Source: Anomaloglossus baeobatrachus (taxonomy: Eukaryota > Chordata > Amphibia > Anura > Aromobatidae). Taken from it: a stretch of 64,000 nucleotides of DNA. The stretch lies in the NCBI RefSeq assembly GCF_048569485.1, contig NC_134356.1:468305820-468369819 (forward strand), read 5' to 3'. A program made the translations under genes and the position numbers. The notes under the pieces are model-generated. The model worked only from the letters and a program-made list of their open reading frames with translations, made no database searches and was not told the origin of the DNA. Of this stretch, positions 1 to 11,021 are shown in pieces; positions within the stretch are counted from its first letter, which is position 1; each line of letters begins with the position of its first letter.

Positions 1-67
1 AGGAAGTCTATTACTCCATTGCTGAGAAATCAGCATATGAACTCCTTTGCAAATATGACTGAAGCCA

Positions 68-216
68 CTGTCACTCCAGCTCTATTCCCCACCCAGCGCT
101 GCTTCCCCCTGCTTGATGGACGACCTCGTTGCTATGTGACTTCATACAAAAGAGCCATCAGTCAAGCAGGAGGGGGTGGTGGCAGCACTTGTCAGGAATT
201 AGAGCTGGAGTGACAG
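68..216. repeat. Short inverted-repeat (fold-back) element
   Basis: A ~21-bp arm beginning ctgtcactccagctct is repeated in reverse complement at 195-216, around a ~105-bp GC-rich centre. This is the form of a small fold-back repeat or MITE. No clear target duplication was found and the family is not recognised. The short open frame across it is not convincing as a gene. Confidence 0.5.
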
Positions 217-1944
217 AGATTTCAGATCTACAAATAGCTCTCATTTACATATAAACCCAAGCACTGATTTTTCAATAATGGATATATGGACTGGCCATGT
301 AAAGGTATTGCTGGATTAGTCTTTCAAAGTGATACATGTGAATATAAATAGTTTGGGTGGTGCAGTTCTGCTCACAGCTTCCCATTAAGTGCACCTTCCC
401 TCCTATGTGTTTTTCATTTATTTCTGACATATGTAAAGATCTAATTGTCAATCAAAAAAGATAGATTAAAGACGGATACATACAGGTAGATGGTAAGGTG
501 CACTTATCCACATCTACTCATCTACACATCTACTCAACTACTCATCCACATCAAGGATGTACCGAACACTCAGTTAACATATTTGAATAAAGAGTCATTT
601 CTGGAAAATGCAACCATGGATTTGGATATGAAGGGTATGATTTATATTAGGGCTAGGTCTCCTACATGGTGCTGTGCTTGGTTTGAACAGTCATTTTGTA
701 CTGATAGATTCCCTTTATGGAATGTTACACGATATTGTACTGCAAAGTAGAATCTCACCACAATGAATAACCTTCATATGAGAGCTGGCAAGGAGACGAT
801 AACACCATCACTGATCCTGCATTTATGTCCAGCCAGACAGATAAAATGAGGTCTTACATAGTAGTCATTCAGTGACAAGACTCAAGGCCATTAGTGGGCA
901 GCTCTTCATTTTGGCTCAAAGAAAGTGGTTCTGAGCAACATTCATCTGTTTCTAATGTCCAAATACGCATATGGACAGGGGCAGTCAACCCTTTTTAGGG
1001 GAGAATCTTTAGTATTGTGAGTCCTGAGTGGTGAATATTATTAGTTCTTCTGATTAAGAAGCAGTAAAATCTGCGTGTTCAGCTTGACATGAGGTAGATG
1101 GTATCTGTTAATTGATGATGCACAGATTTTTAATGTTATAAATGGGAAAATGAGATGGAAAGAAATTCTGCACTACTTTATCTAATGATCAGATGTCATT
1201 TGGAAGTCTACCAAATCATAATTCTTTTTGTATCCGCAGCCAGATGTCTATTGTCCAGCAGTCAGTCTGGTCTACAGATCCCAAGGATAGTGTTTGATTA
1301 TTTCAAGAATAATAAAGAAAAGACCAAGAGTAGAGAGATTCTGAATGTATAATATTGATGAATCTGAGTACAATGTGGATGGGGCGCTAACGGTGTGAAT
1401 GATTATCGTGTGTATACATGTACTGTTCTGATCAACCTTCGGATCTTGCATTACTCTCTGTTTTCAAGATCTCAGGAGCAGAGTCTATAAATTGATGATT
1501 GTGTTATTAGACATGATGCAATTTTTTTTAAGCAGAAGAGAAGGAACGCGGCTCGACTTGCTGCATTGTCTTGTTTCGTCAATGACAAACCATGACCATT
1601 TCCAATATTAGACTGTGTGCGTAGTGATGCTGTATTTCATTAACAAAATAAATGTTGATTGCTGTTTTACATTTTTGGCTTAGACCTTGACTAGTATACA
1701 CTGTGATTTAACCAGCCTTACCATACAGTATCAGAAATGTGCTGTATGTCGAGGACTAACATATATATTGCATGCAGCCGCCAATTGTAGGAAGCATCAC
1801 TGTTAATAAATTTAATACAAATGAGGAGTGATCCGTTTCTTATTTAACCAGCACTATAGTAGTGAGTACCGTGCGCTGATCAATCTTGTGTTGTTCTGCA
1901 TTGTCTTGCACTATGGCTGATATTTTAGACTTTATTTTCTCTTA
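217..1944. other. No recognisable feature
   Basis: AT-rich single-copy-looking DNA. Open frames are under 90 codons and show no recognisable protein motif. I see no RNA gene, tandem array or clear transposon end here. Confidence 0.5.
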
Positions 1945-2301
1945 GGGTTCTATTCCACTTGCGTACCGCTTCCGATGCTCCTGCTAATGACCCTCTGCTG
2001 CGGTGTCAGCCAAGGGTCATGAGGCTGTGATGCGAACTTGCGATCGCATCACAGGAGCAGAGAAGATGGAGGGAGCATTTTCTCCCCATCTCCTCCGCTG
2101 TGCGAGTGCAGTGCGATTTTACACACGTGACCGAGACTCGCTGCAAATCGCAGCATGCTGTGATTGTACAGAGAGCCCGATTCGTGTGGAGAAAAAACGA
2201 GACAGAGGAAACTGTCTCATTGATTAACACTGGTGCGAGAGAAATCCGATTTTTTTATCAGATCGCACTCGCACAAGAATATCGTAGATGGAAAAGCGCC
2301 C
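1945..2301. repeat. MITE-like element, family uncertain
   Basis: The segment opens with gggttctattcca and closes with a loosely matching inverted end (tggaaaagcgccc). The interior is rich in cgatcgcat-type and tgcgag-type words typical of amphibian MITEs. Flanking bases are TTA on the left and TAA on the right, so no perfect duplication is shown. The overlapping opposite-strand short ORFs are a by-product of its GC content. Confidence 0.4.
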
Positions 2302-2852
2302 TAATAATCAGCAATCCCAACCCAAACTGAGCAGTATGATGTCTTCTATCCCAGCTGTACCATTGGAGAAATGGCTGCAGTGCTCTACTGTATAATCATG
2401 TATAATGTATAGTCTAAGCCTAGGAGACTCATCACTTTTGTGTGGTCATAAAACTGATTGAGTATTTTATTAGATGCTGTCTGATTTCATTAAATTTAGA
2501 ATTAAAAACACAATACTATACAGACAGTACCATGCAAAAAGCCAGAGAGCACCGTTATTTATTTCATTTCCTGGCACAACAGACTCCAACACATATTATT
2601 AATTTCTCAGTATCAGGAAAACAGGAAACCAAGATTTATTAGAAAGTATCATATCAAATCCATCAGTATGTGTTCCTTTAGTGCGTAAATAAGTTCCAAC
2701 AAATGACAATAGTATTATTAACCAGTTAGAGATCTACAAATACACCATAACTGGAAAAGTCTGTTATGTGCATCTAAACTGTCTACAAAAGATTAGATTT
2801 TGGGTAATCCACTTGCATAAGAAAGTGTAAAGTTGTAACTATAATAAAACAC
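2302..2852. other. No recognisable feature
   Basis: AT-rich DNA without convincing ORFs, repeats or transposon termini. Confidence 0.5.
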
Positions 2853-2855
2853 TAA

Positions 2856-3239
2856 GGGTTCATGCGCACGTAACTGCTGAATATTCTGCAGCGATTTGAC
2901 AGCACATGTGCGCGTCAAATCGCTGCAGAAACACTGCAGAATGGATGCAGTTTTTATGTACAAAAAAAGCCAATTTCATGCACTCGGGATGCTGCCCCCA
3001 CCATAGACAGAGAGGGAGCTGCATCCAGAACGCATAGAATAATTGACATGCTTCTTTTATGAACGCACGGATTTGGGTCAAAATTTTAGCACCCAAATTG
3101 CTGCATTCATAAAAGCAATGTGCGCACATACCATGCACAATCTTCATAGATTGTGCAGGGGACGCAGGGCACATGCATTTACGCTGCAGTGCAATACACA
3201 GCGTAAATGCATGAAATTAAGCAAAGTGCGCACACAGCC
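2856..3239. mobile_element. Harbinger-like MITE (384 bp)
   Basis: Imperfect terminal inverted repeats (gggttcatgcgcacg on the left, ggctgtgtgcgcactt reading in from the right) are flanked by TAA on both sides (2853-2855 and 3240-3242). A 3-bp TWA duplication is characteristic of PIF/Harbinger elements. There is no transposase; the 104-codon frame inside is a repeat artefact. The termini resemble those of the large MITE at 41626-53126. Confidence 0.75.
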
Positions 3240-3604
3240 TAAAGGTCCATTCACATAAACCAACTGGTGACATGATACGACTGACAATTAGTAAACTTTG
3301 ACCAATCTGTAAAATGTTACCAATTGGCAATCATTTGACTGCCTGTTTACGCAGGCAGACCAAAGAAAACGATGCTCATTGAGTAATCTAGATCAGATCA
3401 CTGAGTTTACACTAGCAGACTAATATAAACGATGCTTGAGTGATCAATAATTAATATTAGATCCCTGAGTGCATATAGGCAGACCAAAGTAAACAATGCT
3501 CATTGAGTGATCATTAATCTATATCAGATCACTGAGTTCACATAGGTAGACCAAAATAATTGATGCTCATTGAGTGATCCATATCAGGTCACTAAGTGCA
3601 CATA

Positions 3605-4096
3605 TGTAACAGATTAGCTCTAGAACTCAAAAGGATGACATGCAAAAGGGCAACATATAAATGTATTTTTATTGATATTCTGCAAAAAGAAACATAGTGC
3701 ACCTCAACCAAAGCAAAAGCCAACATTTTGGCTCTTATGAGCCTTCATCAAGGCTTCGTGTTTAAAATAGTTGAAGAAAGGATTACACAAGTTTGTAGTC
3801 TCAGGCAGTGTCTTTAACAAGGATGAGGTACTCGTGATTGCAGATATATTACATAGTAATACAGGATGGAGGAGAAGAAGGTTATGGGATGTGAATGGGG
3901 AGTGAACCTGTAAAAGAATGCCGACAGGAAACAGGACAGGGTCCGGGAGGTCAATGGTGGCAGTGGCTGCATTTATATGTTTCCCTTTTGCATATTGTCC
4001 TTTTGACTGCTGGAGCTAATTTGTTACATATATAACTTCTTTCTCCAAGCACCTATCCTATAACAGTAGAGCCGAGTCCTATCCTCTCCCTAGTGG
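3605..4096. mobile_element. Short PLE-like insertion with inverted ends
   Basis: This interrupts the minisatellite and is bounded by gtgcacata at 3596-3604 and 4097-4105, a probable 9-bp target duplication, although the host array itself repeats this word. A ~57-bp segment starting tgtaacagattagctc at 3605 recurs inverted at about 3972-4028. The inner sequence contains a hammerhead-like fold on the minus strand. Short target duplication, ribozyme-like core and snap-back layout match the other PLE insertions here. No coding capacity remains. Confidence 0.55.
3722..3751 (-). ncRNA. Hammerhead-ribozyme-like core, degenerate
   Basis: On the minus strand TTGATGA is followed by a perfect stem (GGCTC/GAGCC) and then CAAAATG where GAAAC would be expected. 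PLEs are known to carry minimal hammerhead motifs of the form CUGATGA-stem-GAAA in their terminal repeats. Two core positions differ here, so activity is doubtful. Confidence 0.4.
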
Positions 4097-4813
4097 GTGC
4101 ACATAGGCAGACCAAAGTAATCGATACTCATTGAGTGCCCTATATTAGATCACTAAGTGTACACAGGTAGAACAAAGTAAACAATGTGTACTGAGTTATC
4201 ACTGATCTACTGTATATCAGGTCATTGAGTGCACACAGGCTGCCATAGTGCTCAGCACAGCAAGTCCTGTGTACACAGTTAGACCAAAGTAAATGATGCT
4301 CATTGAGTGATCCATATCAGATCACTGAGTGCACATAGACAGACCAAAGTAAACAATGCTCATTAGGAGAGCTATATCAGATGATTGAGTGTGCATAGAT
4401 AGCCATACTCTCTGCGTGCAAACAGCCTACCATAGCTATCTGCACAGGAAGTTCTGATTACACAGGCAGACCAAAGTACACTATGCTCATATAATAATCT
4501 ATATCAAATCACTGAGTGCCCATAGGGATCTATATCAGATCACTGAGTGCATGCAGGCTGCCATAGTTAGTCACTTCATGGACAAAAGTTTTAGGACACC
4601 CACACATTATGTTTACCTGTGCTTTAATGACTTTTATGATATTCTGTTCTGAATCCATATACAGTAATGTAAAACTGGTCCCTCAGTATGAACATAGAAA
4701 AAATATTGCACTCACTGGTTTTTTGCTGTGCATGGTGCTGTTTATTCAGTGGTGGAGGTTACATGTGTGGAAAGGGCTGGTGGGGAGAGGGAGTACACGC
4801 CGTACGTGGCAGA

Positions 4814-4843
4814 CGGCCGTTTCACACCTGTCCGGTGCTTCAG
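4814..4843 (-). ncRNA. Hammerhead-like motif in PLE copy 2
   Basis: On the minus strand CTGAAG is followed by a short stem (CACC/GGTG) and then GAAACGG. This matches the layout of PLE hammerheads except that the CTGATGA core is shortened to CTGAAG, so cleavage activity is unlikely. Confidence 0.35.
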
Positions 4844-5015
4844 CTGGTCTGATTAGGTATGACATCATGTCCGTTTTATCCACAAACAAAATGTGGCTGA
4901 TGTCAGATAATTAAAACATACATTAAAATCAAAATATACATACAAATCTTGAAAAATAGCAACAATTTGTAGCAAAGATATACATATGTATATATAAAGA
5001 CAAGTGCTTCATAAA

Positions 5016-6796
5016 TCAACCTAGAAACACACTTAGATTGTTTTTTTCATTTAACCCTAAAGGGCCTGTTGCATTAAATCTCATGATATATTCGGCTTCC
5101 CTCCTGAGTAACATTTTGTGAGTGTCCCCTCCTCTAGCATTAGGCTCAATCAGATTGATACCTGCAAAAAACAATACATTACAGTTAGAATTGTGATATT
5201 CATTTATGTGGTTAATTAACCTTGTTGCCCCTATTCCTCTATGAATGGAATTCCTGTGCTCCGTGAATCTCACAAAAAGTTGCCGTATAGTCTTTCCGAT
5301 GTAAAAATATTGGCAAGGACAGAAAATCATGTAAACGACAATTTTGGTCCTGCAGGTAATCAAATGCCTCACATAATGTGAATAGCCACCAATTGTAAAG
5401 GATTTACCCGTTATATGAAAACTGCAGAATGAGCAGTTTCCACATCTGTAATTACCTACAGGACCATCTTGGTGTAACCAGGTTTTAGGAGCTATATAGC
5501 GTTTTTTTACTATGATATCACCAATATTCTTACTACATCTATGCGTCACCAAAGGTTTATTAAGGGCTATTTCTCTGAGCTCTGCCACCCCATCAATTAT
5601 ATGCCAGTTTTTATTTATGATTGTTTTAATCAACCGATCCATCGGGCCATATTTCAAATTAAATATGAAACGATTTAATTTTTTGGCAGGTGTGCTACCC
5701 AGATTTTTACTGGAGGGATTTTTCTCAGATTGAATTTTGCATTCTGCTTGTTTTTGCATTGAATTAATAAGATTCAAGGGATACCCCCTTTCCAAAAACC
5801 GTTGCCTGAGGTCATTTGTCAGGTTACACAGTGTGCCAGGATTATTGGTAACCCTATTTAACCTTAAAAATTGACTAAAGGGGACAGATCTCAAGACATG
5901 TCCTGGGTGGGCACTATCATGATGTAACAAAGCATTTACAGTGGTGGGTTTTCTATACAGTTTCCGTATGATCTTCCCTTCCTGGGCTATTAATTTGACA
6001 TCAAGGAACTCTATAGTTTTATCACCAAAAAAGTGTGTAAATAATATGTTATAGTTATTATTCAAATTCAGATATGCCACGAAGGATTCAAATTGAGATC
6101 TGTCCCCATCCCACACTATTAGTACATCGTCGACAAAACGCATATATTTTTTTATGTGTTTTATGTCGGGATTACCAGGGTTGTATATGAGATTATCTTC
6201 CAGGTGTGCAAGAAAAAGGTTTGCGAAAGTGCAAGCCACAGGGGTACCCATTGCCACCCCGTTGTTTTGCTGATACCAGGTATGGCCAAATTTAAAGGTA
6301 TTGTATTTTAATACAAAAGACAATGCCTCCTCCACAAAATTTATTAGCAGATAATCCTCACCGAGCCCTCTCAGCATCTCGATTCTAACATCAATGCCCA
6401 ATTGCTGCGGTATCCTGGTGAACAGATTTTCCACGTCCAATGACGTCCAGCAAAAGGTGTCTTGCCATTCAAACTGATCTAATTGTGTCACTAAATCCCC
6501 TGTATCTCTCATGAAAGAGGGGATTATTTCTAGCAGGGAATGTAATAACCAATCGAGATATGCTGAGAGTGGCTCAGTGAGTGAACCTGATCCGGAGACA
6601 ATGGGTCTCCCCGGTGGTCTAAATTCAGACTTATGCACTTTTGGTAACCAGTACCAATGTGGCTTGGTCGGGAATAGAGGAAAAAGTTTTTCTGCCCTAT
6701 TTTTTGTAATAAAACCTAAGACAACCTGTCTATTCAAAAGGCTGCGCAATTTTTCTTTTAACTTATTAGTAGGGTCATTTTCCTCTTCACAATTGT
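5016..6796 (-). CDS. PLE reverse transcriptase / GIY-YIG endonuclease, N-truncated
   Basis: The open frame runs from the 5' truncation point at 6796 to a stop at 5016 (about 593 codons) with no natural start; 5'-truncation removed the N-terminal DKGG region present in the other copies. Visible in order are RT fingers (PKVHK, GRPIVSG), motif A (TSLDVENLFTRIP), motif B (NGVAMGTPVACTFANL), catalytic motif C as FVDD rather than the YIDD of the other families, a CGNCSFC cysteine pair, then GIY-YIG residues VVYMIFC and FYIGKTIRQL, with a later RREAEYI glutamate. In PLEs this protein nicks the target and primes reverse transcription. The uninterrupted frame suggests modest age, but without an N-terminus or promoter the copy is probably dead. 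Confidence 0.9.
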
Positions 6797-7382
6797 TAAA
6801 ACTGGTCCCTCTATTGCAGCCATAGCAGCTGGAAAAGCTTTTAACAAATTTTTAGAGTGTGTGTATGACTTTTTCCTATTCATCCAAATGAATATCTGTG
6901 AGGTCAGACACTAATAGTGGACCAGATCTCCTGGCTTACAATCTCCATTCTAGTTCATCTCAAACACAGGTTGAAGTCTCAAAGTGGCAGAGTTCAGGGC
7001 TCAGTGAAGCCAGCCAAGTTCTTCCACACCAAACTCACCCAATCATATGTTCATAGACATGGCTTCATGCACTTGGGCACAGTCATGATGGAATGGAAAA
7101 AAGCCTTCTCTAACTATTCTCACAAAGTTGGTAACTACAGTAGTGCAAAGTGTTTTGGTATGCTGAGCATTAAAAATTTCACAGGAACTAAGGATTCTAT
7201 GCCAACCCCTGAAAAATAACCAGATATCATTATCTCTAATCCATCAAACTTTATAGTTGGCACAATGCAGTCTTGCAGGTAAGTGTCCTGGCATTCACCA
7301 AACCCAGACTTGTCCATCATGCTGCCAGATAGAGGTGTGATTCGTCACTCTGCAAAACAATTGTATCACATTTTGTGGCTTA

Positions 7383-8035
7383 GGGTACCGTCACACTTTA
7401 GCGACGCAGCAGCGATCCCACCAGCGATCTGACCTGGTCAGGATCGCTGCTGCATCGCCACATGGTCGCTGGTGAGCTGCCAAACAGGCAGATCTCACCA
7501 GCGACCAGTGACCAGCCCCCAGCCAGCAGCGACATGCAAGTGACGCTGCGCTTGCACGGAGCCGGCGTCTGGAAGCTGCGGACACTGGTAACTAAGGTAA
7601 ACATCGGGTATGGTTACCCGATGTTTACCTTAGTTACCAGCGCACACCGCTTAGCTTAGCATGTGCAGGGAGCAGGAGCCGGCACTGGCAGCGTGAGAGC
7701 TGCGGAGGCTGGTAACGAAGGTAAATATTGGGTAACCACCTTGGTTACCCGATGTTTACCTTGGTTACAGCTTACCGCAGGCTGTCAGATGCCGGCTCCT
7801 ACTCCCTGCACATTCAGGATTGTTGCTCTCTCGCTGTCACACACAGCGATGTGTGCTTATCAGCGGGAGAGCAACAATAAAAAAATGAACCAGGGCTGTG
7901 TGTAACGAGCAGCGATTTCACAGCAGGGGCCAGATCGCTGCTCAGTGTCACACACAGCGAGATCACTAATGAGGTCACAAAAACCGTGACTCAGCAGCGA
8001 TCTCAGTAGCGATCTCGCTGTGTGTGAAGTACCCC
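7383..8035. mobile_element. Harbinger-like MITE (653 bp) inside Tc1
   Basis: The ends are gggtaccgtcacac and its inverted counterpart ggggtacttcacac, flanked by TTA at 7380-7382 and 8036-8038. The interior is built of repeated, mutually inverted agcgatc-type words and has a palindromic stretch near 7595-7635 (a ggtaaacatcgggta word and its complement). No transposase. It splits the Tc1 relic, so it is younger. Confidence 0.85.
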
Positions 8036-8450
8036 TTACACTAGTAGTGGTTAGCATATTGTTAGGTGATGTCAGGCTTGCATACAACTGTTCAACCATG
8101 AAATCACATGCCATACGATACTGGTGCACAGTTTTAAAACTTTAGGGTTAATGATTTAGCAGAGCGTTGGTGACTTGTCTACACTATGCTACTCGATGAC
8201 CCTGTTCTGCAGCCTTATGTAGTCAGCCAAGTCATGGCTCAGTTTCTGTGTTTCCTAAATGTTTCCCTGTTCTTCATAACACTACTCAAAGTTGTGGGAT
8301 ATTTAGGAGGTAAAAAATGTCATGAACTGACTTGTTAAAATGTGGCACCGTATAACACATTACAGTCAAATTTGTTGACTTCATAGATCATATTAATCAA
8401 AGGCAAAGTTATAATGTAAAGAAACAAGTTATAACAAGTTTGTGAAAGCT

Positions 8451-9328
8451 TATAAATTGGAAAATCTACATTAGAAATAAGCAGAATAATGTGTCTGAAG
8501 AAAAACAGACCAGCGTCAGCAACATACGTTTCAGGAATTGGTTTATTTGTAAAGCATTTATTGATGTTTTGGTATTAAGAAAAAACTAAAAAACATTAGT
8601 CTCCACCTCTGCGTTGTTGGATAAAGGCTCAACTGACCTCATCTGGCTGAATTCCAGCAACACAATATGAAACGACAAATACATAGAAAATGATTTGGTC
8701 TCGTATGGCCTTTGTCAAGCCAATATAAACAGCCCACCACAGCAACAATATAAAAAAGACATCCAATTTATATCTCTATTCTTTGGCAGGAGGTCTGCAT
8801 ACAGTATATTTCTGTTCCCTTGTGTCTACAATGTGAGTCAGACGCCACATATTGTATTTGTGGCGGGTTTTCATATTGGCTTCACTAAAGCCCTGTGAGG
8901 CAAAAGTATTCTCTTTCTGACGAATCTTAACTCTTTCTACTGATGAGTTGGTTCATAAAGCTAATCTGTAATAATAGAGATTGAGGAAATAGGAGAGAAA
9001 ATCAACTCATCTCTAGGACGTTATTTTGTCTCAATTTACGATATTATTATTATTTCTAGCAGTCTATGAATTGTGAACATCCAGCCCTGGCTAGTAACAA
9101 TCTAAAAATGAATGATGATGGCTAAAACACATTGAAGATGCTGAATATAGTCAGCATTTTTGTAATATTTTTTATTAACTGTCCAGTAAGGGGATATGGA
9201 CAAAAAGCCATATTAGAACTCTGTAAATGGCTCCATATATGTATTCTATGTGTGAACGCTACTGAATCTCCATGTCATGGCAGTTTTTTCTTGTCCGCTT
9301 CCCTGGAGGATTCGAGTTATGCTCAGAC
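8451..9328. other. No clear feature
   Basis: AT-rich sequence. A segment around 8505-8600 has the texture of an old PLE terminal region (ctgaagaaaaacagacc followed by acgtttcagg), but I cannot support it. Open frames below 70 codons look random. Confidence 0.4.
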
Positions 9329-9690
9329 TCCATATGTGTGAAAGCAGATAGAGAAAATAAAAAACTCTTCAGCTCACCAAGGTTCAAAGAAGCAGGATCC
9401 CCGGGCAGTGCTCGGAATCAGTGAGTCCAAAACACAGAGAGTATCTCTGGCATCAACGACCGCAGGGAATATCCAGTGATAAAATCAATGACCTTTATTT
9501 CTCATCGTAGGTTAAAAAAAATCATGTTAAAATTAAAGTAGGACATAATGCAAGTCCAGAAAGGAGATTTAAATGGTTTCAGAGAATATGCTTTTAAGAA
9601 AGTGCAGCTGCCCAAATAAGGAGGTGACAATAAAAGTATTACACTGGAGGGAAGTTTGGTGGATATTTTGTATGCATACCCGTGTGCCCA

Positions 9691-9810
9691 TGATCAATCA
9701 TTTGCAAAAAATCTCATTGAATTGTTACAGTAGGAATGAATTTGTGAATATTACACTTTTTATTTCTTCATTGTTGCATGCCATTCATAAGCAGTGCTGG
9801 CTCCCCTCCT
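9691..9810. repeat. 120-bp direct repeat, left copy
   Basis: From tgatcaatcatttgc to ctcccctcct, repeated at 10249-10368 with a single mismatch noticed. The two copies flank an unrelated 438-bp segment (9811-10248), so this is either an exceptionally long target duplication or a segmental duplication. Confidence 0.85.
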
Positions 9811-10248
9811 GGTCAGGTGGTTGACCGCCACCATGCCGTGCACGCCCAGTGTGGTTTGCAAATTCCTTCTGTCGCCATCAAAATTCAGTTTGGTGCTTGT
9901 TCACACACAGCCACCGCCTCCTGCTCCAAGGCATCATTATTTAAACACCACCTGCCTGAACCTTGTTCCGCCCTCATCCATGTTTCCTGGTCTGGCACTG
10001 TGAGGGCCAGTCCTGACATTGTGCTGTTGTGTGTGGTTCTGCCACACACACTGGCACCTGGGCTGCCTTTATTCGCGGTTGTCAGTCCTAGCAGCATGGG
10101 AGCGGTTCAGACATGTCACGGGTAAGTGGTGTTTTCATATGGTTCTGCTCATTATATGAGACCTTATGGTACAATAATAATTTATAATATAGCGTTAGCG
10201 ACCCCCCTATAGAGATTTGCCGTGACGGGGCAGGGGGGCTCAAATCAT
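9811..10248. mobile_element. Unclassified insertion between 120-bp repeats
   Basis: A 438-bp segment richer in GC than its surroundings, with no matching inverted ends. It ends with cgtgacggggcaggggggct and lacks a poly(A) tail. Overlapping open frames up to 115 codons have no recognisable motif. The flanking 120-bp duplication suggests staggered-break insertion or template slippage. Family unknown. Confidence 0.45.
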
Positions 10249-10368
10249 TGATCAATCATTTGCAAAACATCTCATTGAATTGTTACAGTAGGAATGAATT
10301 TGTGAATATTACACTTTTTATTTCTTCATTGTTGCATGCCATTCATAAGCAGTGCTGGCTCCCCTCCT
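10249..10368. repeat. 120-bp direct repeat, right copy
   Basis: Near-identical to 9691-9810 and directly after the unclassified insertion. The host PLE-like unit then continues to its inverted end. Confidence 0.85.
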
Positions 10369-10714
10369 TTTCTGTGTGCCCATGGGTATGAACATCAAGA
10401 ATAATTTACTATGTATGTATTAATTGATCTAATTACTTTTGGCTGTGATTTAATTGATTATTCACGTTGTGTTCATCCTTTCCTGCCTAAACTCCATTTA
10501 AACTTGGTCTTGTTATCTGATACATAGAACTTGAAAAACGACTATCTGTCTGAAACGCATCTTCTTTTACCATGTGGCAGAATGTCTCACTTCAAATTTA
10601 ACATGGACTTTTTTAAACCTAAGATGAGAAATAAAAGTAGTTGATTTTATCACTGGATATTCCCTGTGGTCGTTGATGCCGGAGTTCTCTGTGTGTTTTC
10701 CATATGTGTGAAAG

Positions 10715-11021
10715 TATTCTTTCTAGTCAAAAGAAGACAGTCAGCAAAGTCATTGTATGTTGGCAGTTGTGATACCTTTGCACATTTGGCTGTACGTGAT
10801 TGATTTAAACAGTCACCACACAAAAACACTCAGTGACGGTTTAGCTAAACTGCTGTCTGCTACACAGAAGACATGAAGCCAGGGACTAATCAACTTTGGT
10901 CCTGCCTCGACGATTGCTGTGATTGGTCTATCTGACTTAGTTTGCTTTTTGGGCACCAACCTTCTCAGTGACGTCACGGAGAAGATCATAGCCGCTGTCA
11001 GGTAGTGTAGCCCCATTTTAC
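10715..11021. other. No recognisable feature
   Basis: About 300 bp between the PLE-like unit and the hAT end. No motif or repeat recognised; the 91-codon minus-strand frame is not convincing. Confidence 0.4.

Larger units (their letters stand above)
3340..4566. repeat. Degenerate minisatellite, ~62-67-bp unit
   Basis: Units share gaccaaagtaaacaatgctc, a run close to attgagtgatc, and a segment like atatcagatcactgagtgc. They recur at roughly 62-67-bp spacing at 3350-3600 and again at 4100-4560. The array is split by the PLE-like insertion at 3605-4096. Later units gain a 'caggctgccatagt' variant. Non-coding. Confidence 0.8.
4684..6796 (-). mobile_element. 5'-truncated Penelope-like element (copy 2)
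   Basis: Inserted in the Tc1 relic and flanked by a perfect 14-bp duplication, taaaactggtccct, at 4670-4683 and 6797-6810. Read on the minus strand it holds an open RT plus GIY-YIG frame, then a ~330-bp 3' region with a hammerhead-like motif. The 5' end is cut inside the coding region and abuts the duplication directly. This is the only PLE insertion here with no inverted partner. Confidence 0.9.
4567..8450 (-). mobile_element. Tc1-like DNA transposon relic, split twice
   Basis: Sequence at 4580-4683 (ggacaaaagttttaggacac and on), 6811-7380 and 8039-8400 matches, in order, my recollection of the common vertebrate Tc1 element. Recognisable parts include the stretch coding for a WSDESRF-like motif read on the minus strand near 7350, and gaactgacttgtt near 8325. 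Many substitutions break the transposase frame. A PLE (4684-6796) and a Harbinger MITE (7383-8035) sit inside it. The outer ends are approximate because the inverted termini are eroded. Confidence 0.7.
9345..10698. mobile_element. PLE-like insertion with ~110-bp inverted ends
   Basis: Bounded by a perfect 16-bp direct repeat, tccatatgtgtgaaag, at 9329-9344 and 10699-10714. A ~110-bp segment starting at about 9430 (with ggcatcaacgaccgcaggga) recurs inverted at 10590-10698. The left terminus carries 84 extra bases beyond the repeated segment. Duplication length and head-to-head layout match the PLE insertions elsewhere in the window, but no RT coding remains, so the class is inferred. Confidence 0.6.

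Noticed and set aside
2003-2230. Overlapping sense/antisense small genes
   Set aside because: Both lie in a MITE-like repeat and have no homology-like features.
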